NCBI GenBank assembly: GCA_002368575.1
Contig: DFEA01000007.1
Coordinates: forward strand, 7,977-16,218
Direction: 5' to 3'
Length of the DNA: 8,242 nucleotides
Source of the DNA: Lachnospiraceae bacterium UBA3814
GTDB taxonomy: Bacteria; Bacillota; Clostridia; Lachnospirales; Lachnospiraceae
Translations under genes and position numbers: made by a program
The notes under the pieces: model-generated
Told to the model about the DNA's origin: nothing
The model's database searches: none
The model's input: the letters and a program-made list of their open reading frames with translations, nothing else
Part shown: positions 5,533-8,242 of the stretch, one piece after another
How the letters are laid out: every line of letters begins with the position of its first letter
Numbering within the stretch: position 1 is the stretch's first letter

Positions 5533-5622
5533 ACAATGAACTGATCCGTTCCGAGAGCTTTACGGATCGGCACAGAGGAGCATGTATTATAGATAAAAAG
5601 GGGCTTACAGCCGCAGAAGCAA
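5533..5622. other. ileS-glgP intergenic region with a hairpin
   Basis: The 104-base gap between the genes contains GATCCGT (5543-5549) and ACGGATC (5562-5568), a 7-bp stem with a 12-base loop. No T run follows, so intrinsic termination is unlikely and read-through into glgP is plausible. TATTAT at 5585-5590 could be a -10 element, but I find no matching -35 hexamer 16-18 bases upstream, so I do not call a promoter. The ten bases TGATCCGTTC (5542-5551) are also the start of the tRNA-Cys terminator stem (74-83). Confidence 0.5.
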
Positions 5623-5629
5623 AAGGAGG
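5623..5629 (+). promoter_or_regulatory. Ribosome binding site fixing a GTG start for glgP
   Basis: A perfect AAGGAGG lies seven bases before GTG (5637-5639). The next in-frame ATG is more than 50 codons inside the conserved protein, so GTG is the real start. Confidence 0.9.
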
Positions 5630-5636
5630 ATGAGAC

Positions 5637-8102
5637 GTGGCTAAAACACAGGAGATCAGGAAGTTTGACAAGGAAGCCTTCAAAAAGGAGGTTTTGAACA
5701 ACGTCAAGAGTCTTTACAGAAAGAATCTTGAGGAAGCGAGCCAGCAGCAGATATTTCAGGCTGTGTGCTTTGCGGTAAAGGATACTATCATTGAAAACTG
5801 GATGAACACCCAGAAGGCTTACGATGAAAAGGATCCCAAGACGGTTTACTATCTGTCAATGGAGTTTCTTATGGGAAGGGCTCTCGGCAACAGTCTTATC
5901 AACCTTAAAGAGTATAAGGAGGTGGCTGAGGCGCTTGATGAGCTTGGCGTAAATATTGACCTTGTTGAGGATCAGGAGAGAGACCCGGCTCTCGGAAACG
6001 GCGGCCTTGGACGTCTTGCGGCCTGCTTCCTTGATTCGCTCGCCACTCTCGGCTACAGCGCCTACGGCTGCGGCATACGTTACAGATACGGCATGTTCAA
6101 GCAGGAGATAAGGGACGGTTATCAGGTGGAGGTACCCGACAACTGGTTAAAGGACGGTTATCCGTTTGAGCTGAAGCGTCCCGAATATGCCAAGATCGTC
6201 AAGTTCGGCGGCCATGTAAAGGTTGATACCGACGAATTCGGCGAGCATCATTTTTCCCAGGAAAATTACCAGTCCGTTCAGGCCATTCCCTATGATATCC
6301 CTATCACGGGCTATGGCAACGGCATAGTCAATGCCTTAAGGATCTGGGATGCCCAGCCGGTGGAATGCTTCTCTCTTGATTCCTTTGACAAGGGGGATTA
6401 CAGAATGGCTGTTGAGCAGGAGAACCTTGCAAGGAATATATGTGAGGTGCTCTATCCTAACGACAATCATTATGCCGGAAAGGAGCTGAGGCTCAAGCAG
6501 CAGTACTTCTTCATTTCCGCCAGCATTCAGGAGGCGGTCGAAAAGTATATGCGGAATCATAAGGATATCCATAAGCTTCCGGACAAGGTCGTTTTCCAGC
6601 TTAACGATACCCATCCCACCGTTACGATAGCCGAGCTTATGAGGATACTCATGGACGATTACGGACTCGGCTGGGACGCGGCATGGACCATAACCACCAA
6701 ATGCTGTGCCTACACCAACCATACGATCATGTCGGAGGCTCTTGAGAAATGGCCTATCGAGCTCTTCTCAAGGCTGCTTCCCAGGATCTATCAGATAATC
6801 GAGGAGATCAACAGAAGATTTATCGACCAGATCCGGAAGAAATATCCCGGAAACGAGGAAAAGGTCCGCAAAATGGCCATCATTTACGACGGACAGGTCA
6901 AGATGGCTCATCTGGCCATCTGCGCCTGCTTTTCCGTAAACGGTGTTGCGAGGCTCCACACCGAGATACTTAAGAATCAGGAGCTTAAGGATTTCTATGA
7001 GATGATGCCTGAAAAGTTCAACAATAAGACTAACGGCATCACCCAGAGAAGGTTCCTTCTGCACGGCAATCCGCTGCTTGCCGACTGGGTAACGGCTCAT
7101 GTGGGCTCTGAATGGATAACGGATCTTCCCACCATCGCAAAGCTCAAGGTTTACGCCGATGATGAGAAGGCCCAGCAGGAGTTTATGAACATTAAGTACC
7201 AGAACAAGGTAAGGCTCGCGAAGTATATCCTTGAAAACAACGGGATCGAGGTCGACCCCCGTTCCATCTTTGATGTCCAGGTAAAGAGGCTGCATGAATA
7301 CAAGAGGCAGCTCCTTAATATCCTTCACATTATGCATCTGTATAACCAGATAAAGGAAAATCCCAGCATGGAATTTTTCCCGAGGACCTTCATCTTCGGC
7401 GCAAAGGCCGCGGCGGGCTATAAGAACGCAAAGCTTACCATCAAGCTTATAAACTCCGTGGCAAAGGTCATTAACAACGATGCTTCCATCAACGGAAAGA
7501 TCAAGGTGGTATTTATCGAGGATTACAGGGTATCCAATGCGGAGTGGATCTTTGCGGCGGCTGATGTTTCAGAGCAGATATCCACAGCCAGCAAGGAGGC
7601 CTCCGGTACCGGAAACATGAAGTTCATGTTAAACGGCGCGGTAACACTCGGGACCATGGACGGTGCCAACGTTGAGATCGTTGAGGAGGTGGGCGAGGAG
7701 AACGCCTTTATCTTCGGGCTTAGCTCTCAGGAGGTCATCAACTTCGAGAATTACGGCGGCTACAACCCTACCGATATATTCAATAACGATCCTGATGTGA
7801 GAAAGGTGCTCATGCAGCTCATTAACGGGACCTACTCTCCCAATGATCCTGATCTTTTCAGGGACCTTTATAATTCGCTCCTCAATACCCAGTGCACCTC
7901 CAAGGCTGACACCTACTTTATCCTTAAGGATTTCAAGTCCTATGCCGAGGCTCAGAAGAAGGTGGAGGAAGCCTACAGGGATGAGAACAGGTGGGCTAAG
8001 ATGGCGATTCTTAACATAGCAAGCTCCGGGAAGTTCTCCTCCGACAGGACTATCCAGGAATATGTAGATGATATCTGGCATCTCGATAAGGTAGTGCTGT
8101 AA
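5637..8102 (+). CDS. glgP: Glycogen/starch/maltodextrin phosphorylase
   Basis: This pyridoxal-phosphate enzyme (GT35) releases glucose 1-phosphate from alpha-1,4-glucan ends using phosphate. It acts in the cytoplasm on stored glycogen or imported maltodextrin. The 821 residues are full length. Landmarks in order are YYLSMEFLMGRALGNSL (71-87), GNGGLGRLAACFLDS (120-134), QLNDTHPTVTIAELMR (321-336), the catalytic-region TNHTIMSEALEKWP (360-373), NKTNGITQRRFL (463-474), the phosphate-site RLHEYKRQ (551-558), GAKAAAGYKNAK (588-599), and EASGTGNMKFMLNG (654-667), in which Lys662 should carry PLP. There is no N-terminal extension like the phosphorylation region of animal phosphorylases, so control is probably transcriptional or by substrate supply. 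Sequence alone does not separate glycogen from maltodextrin preference. It follows ileS by 104 bases and precedes the next gene by 24, suggesting read-through in both directions. No other glycogen genes are in the window. Confidence 0.96.
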   Translation: MAKTQEIRKFDKEAFKKEVLNNVKSLYRKNLEEASQQQIFQAVCFAVKDTIIENWMNTQKAYDEKDPKTVYYLSMEFLMGRALGNSLINLKEYKEVAEALDELGVNIDLVEDQERDPALGNGGLGRLAACFLDSLATLGYSAYGCGIRYRYGMFKQEIRDGYQVEVPDNWLKDGYPFELKRPEYAKIVKFGGHVKVDTDEFGEHHFSQENYQSVQAIPYDIPITGYGNGIVNALRIWDAQPVECFSLDSFDKGDYRMAVEQENLARNICEVLYPNDNHYAGKELRLKQQYFFISASIQEAVEKYMRNHKDIHKLPDKVVFQLNDTHPTVTIAELMRILMDDYGLGWDAAWTITTKCCAYTNHTIMSEALEKWPIELFSRLLPRIYQIIEEINRRFIDQIRKKYPGNEEKVRKMAIIYDGQVKMAHLAICACFSVNGVARLHTEILKNQELKDFYEMMPEKFNNKTNGITQRRFLLHGNPLLADWVTAHVGSEWITDLPTIAKLKVYADDEKAQQEFMNIKYQNKVRLAKYILENNGIEVDPRSIFDVQVKRLHEYKRQLLNILHIMHLYNQIKENPSMEFFPRTFIFGAKAAAGYKNAKLTIKLINSVAKVINNDASINGKIKVVFIEDYRVSNAEWIFAAADVSEQISTASKEASGTGNMKFMLNGAVTLGTMDGANVEIVEEVGEENAFIFGLSSQEVINFENYGGYNPTDIFNNDPDVRKVLMQLINGTYSPNDPDLFRDLYNSLLNTQCTSKADTYFILKDFKSYAEAQKKVEEAYRDENRWAKMAILNIASSGKFSSDRTIQEYVDDIWHLDKVVL

Positions 8103-8126
8103 CAGTTTACTCCGGGGAGACAAAGC

Positions 8127-8242
8127 ATGATAAAACTATATGATAAAGGAATTTATCTGAAAAACGGCATTGATATAGTAAGTGAGGAGAACACCCCTTA
8201 CCCTGACAGGGATGAGGCAAGGAAGGGAACCATTGCTTACAG
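8127..8242 (+). CDS. N-terminal fragment of a probable aconitase-family hydratase
   Basis: Thirty-eight codons and two bases are visible before the window ends. ATG at 8127 follows GGGGAG (8114-8119) at a normal distance, 24 bases after the glgP stop, with no terminator between. The start (MIKLYDKGIYLKNGIDIVSE, residues 1-20) and EARKGTIAY (residues 30-38) resemble, from memory, the N terminus of clostridial proteins annotated as hydratases of the aconitase superfamily. Those proteins begin KLYD-G-YL-NG and continue GTIAYSILK-HN. No catalytic cysteine or active-site residue is in the visible part, so the assignment rests on a short stretch and should be treated as tentative. The coding frame itself is well supported. 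Confidence 0.55.
   Translation, partial: MIKLYDKGIYLKNGIDIVSEENTPYPDRDEARKGTIAY

Noticed and set aside
5585..5593. Promoter for glgP in the ileS-glgP gap
   Set aside because: TATTAT or TATAGA could serve as a -10, but no acceptable -35 hexamer lies at the right distance and there is no clear extended -10.
6768..7337. Long minus-strand open frames inside pncB, ileS and glgP (for example 189 codons here)
   Set aside because: They mirror strongly conserved plus-strand genes, lack start signals, and show no recognisable protein features. They are a by-product of codon bias.

Overview
The window looks like a chromosomal segment of a low-to-mid GC member of the Bacillota, class Clostridia, most likely a Lachnospiraceae relative of Butyrivibrio. 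This is an inference from the tRNA without an encoded CCA, strong AGGAGG-type ribosome binding sites, Arg/Leu/Lys codon choice (AGG, CTT, AAG), and the flavour of the proteins. Every gene is on the + strand.

Positions 1-64 are the 3' nine-tenths of a tRNA-Cys gene cut by the window edge. Two intrinsic terminator-like hairpins follow in tandem (74-105 and 129-165). Positions 166-307 hold no intact gene, only a possible scrap of decayed coding sequence. Positions 316-460 are a compact, highly palindromic element. It has perfect 16-bp terminal inverted repeats, an 8- to 9-bp direct repeat on both sides that looks like a target-site duplication, several internal hairpins, and an internal third copy of the terminal repeat. 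I read it as a miniature inverted-repeat transposable element (MITE). It carries no gene.

Just downstream is a good sigma-A-type promoter (TTGTAA, 17 bp, TATAAT; 490-518). It precedes five same-strand genes with no convincing terminator between them: a 66-residue His/Cys-containing protein of unknown function (589-789), nicotinate phosphoribosyltransferase pncB (819-2279), a eukaryal-like (type 2) isoleucyl-tRNA synthetase ileS (2326-5532), glycogen/starch phosphorylase glgP with a GTG start (5637-8102), and the first 38 codons of a gene resembling an aconitase-family hydratase (8127 to the end).

The three complete enzymes are ordinary housekeeping functions: NAD salvage, isoleucine charging, and phosphorolysis of storage glucan. 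They share no obvious pathway, so the gene string is probably co-transcription of convenience. The points most worth a second look are the MITE with its alternative hairpins, its landing site immediately upstream of the promoter, the small His/Cys protein, and the lack of a T-box leader in front of ileS. I see no phage, CRISPR, toxin-antitoxin or defence system here.
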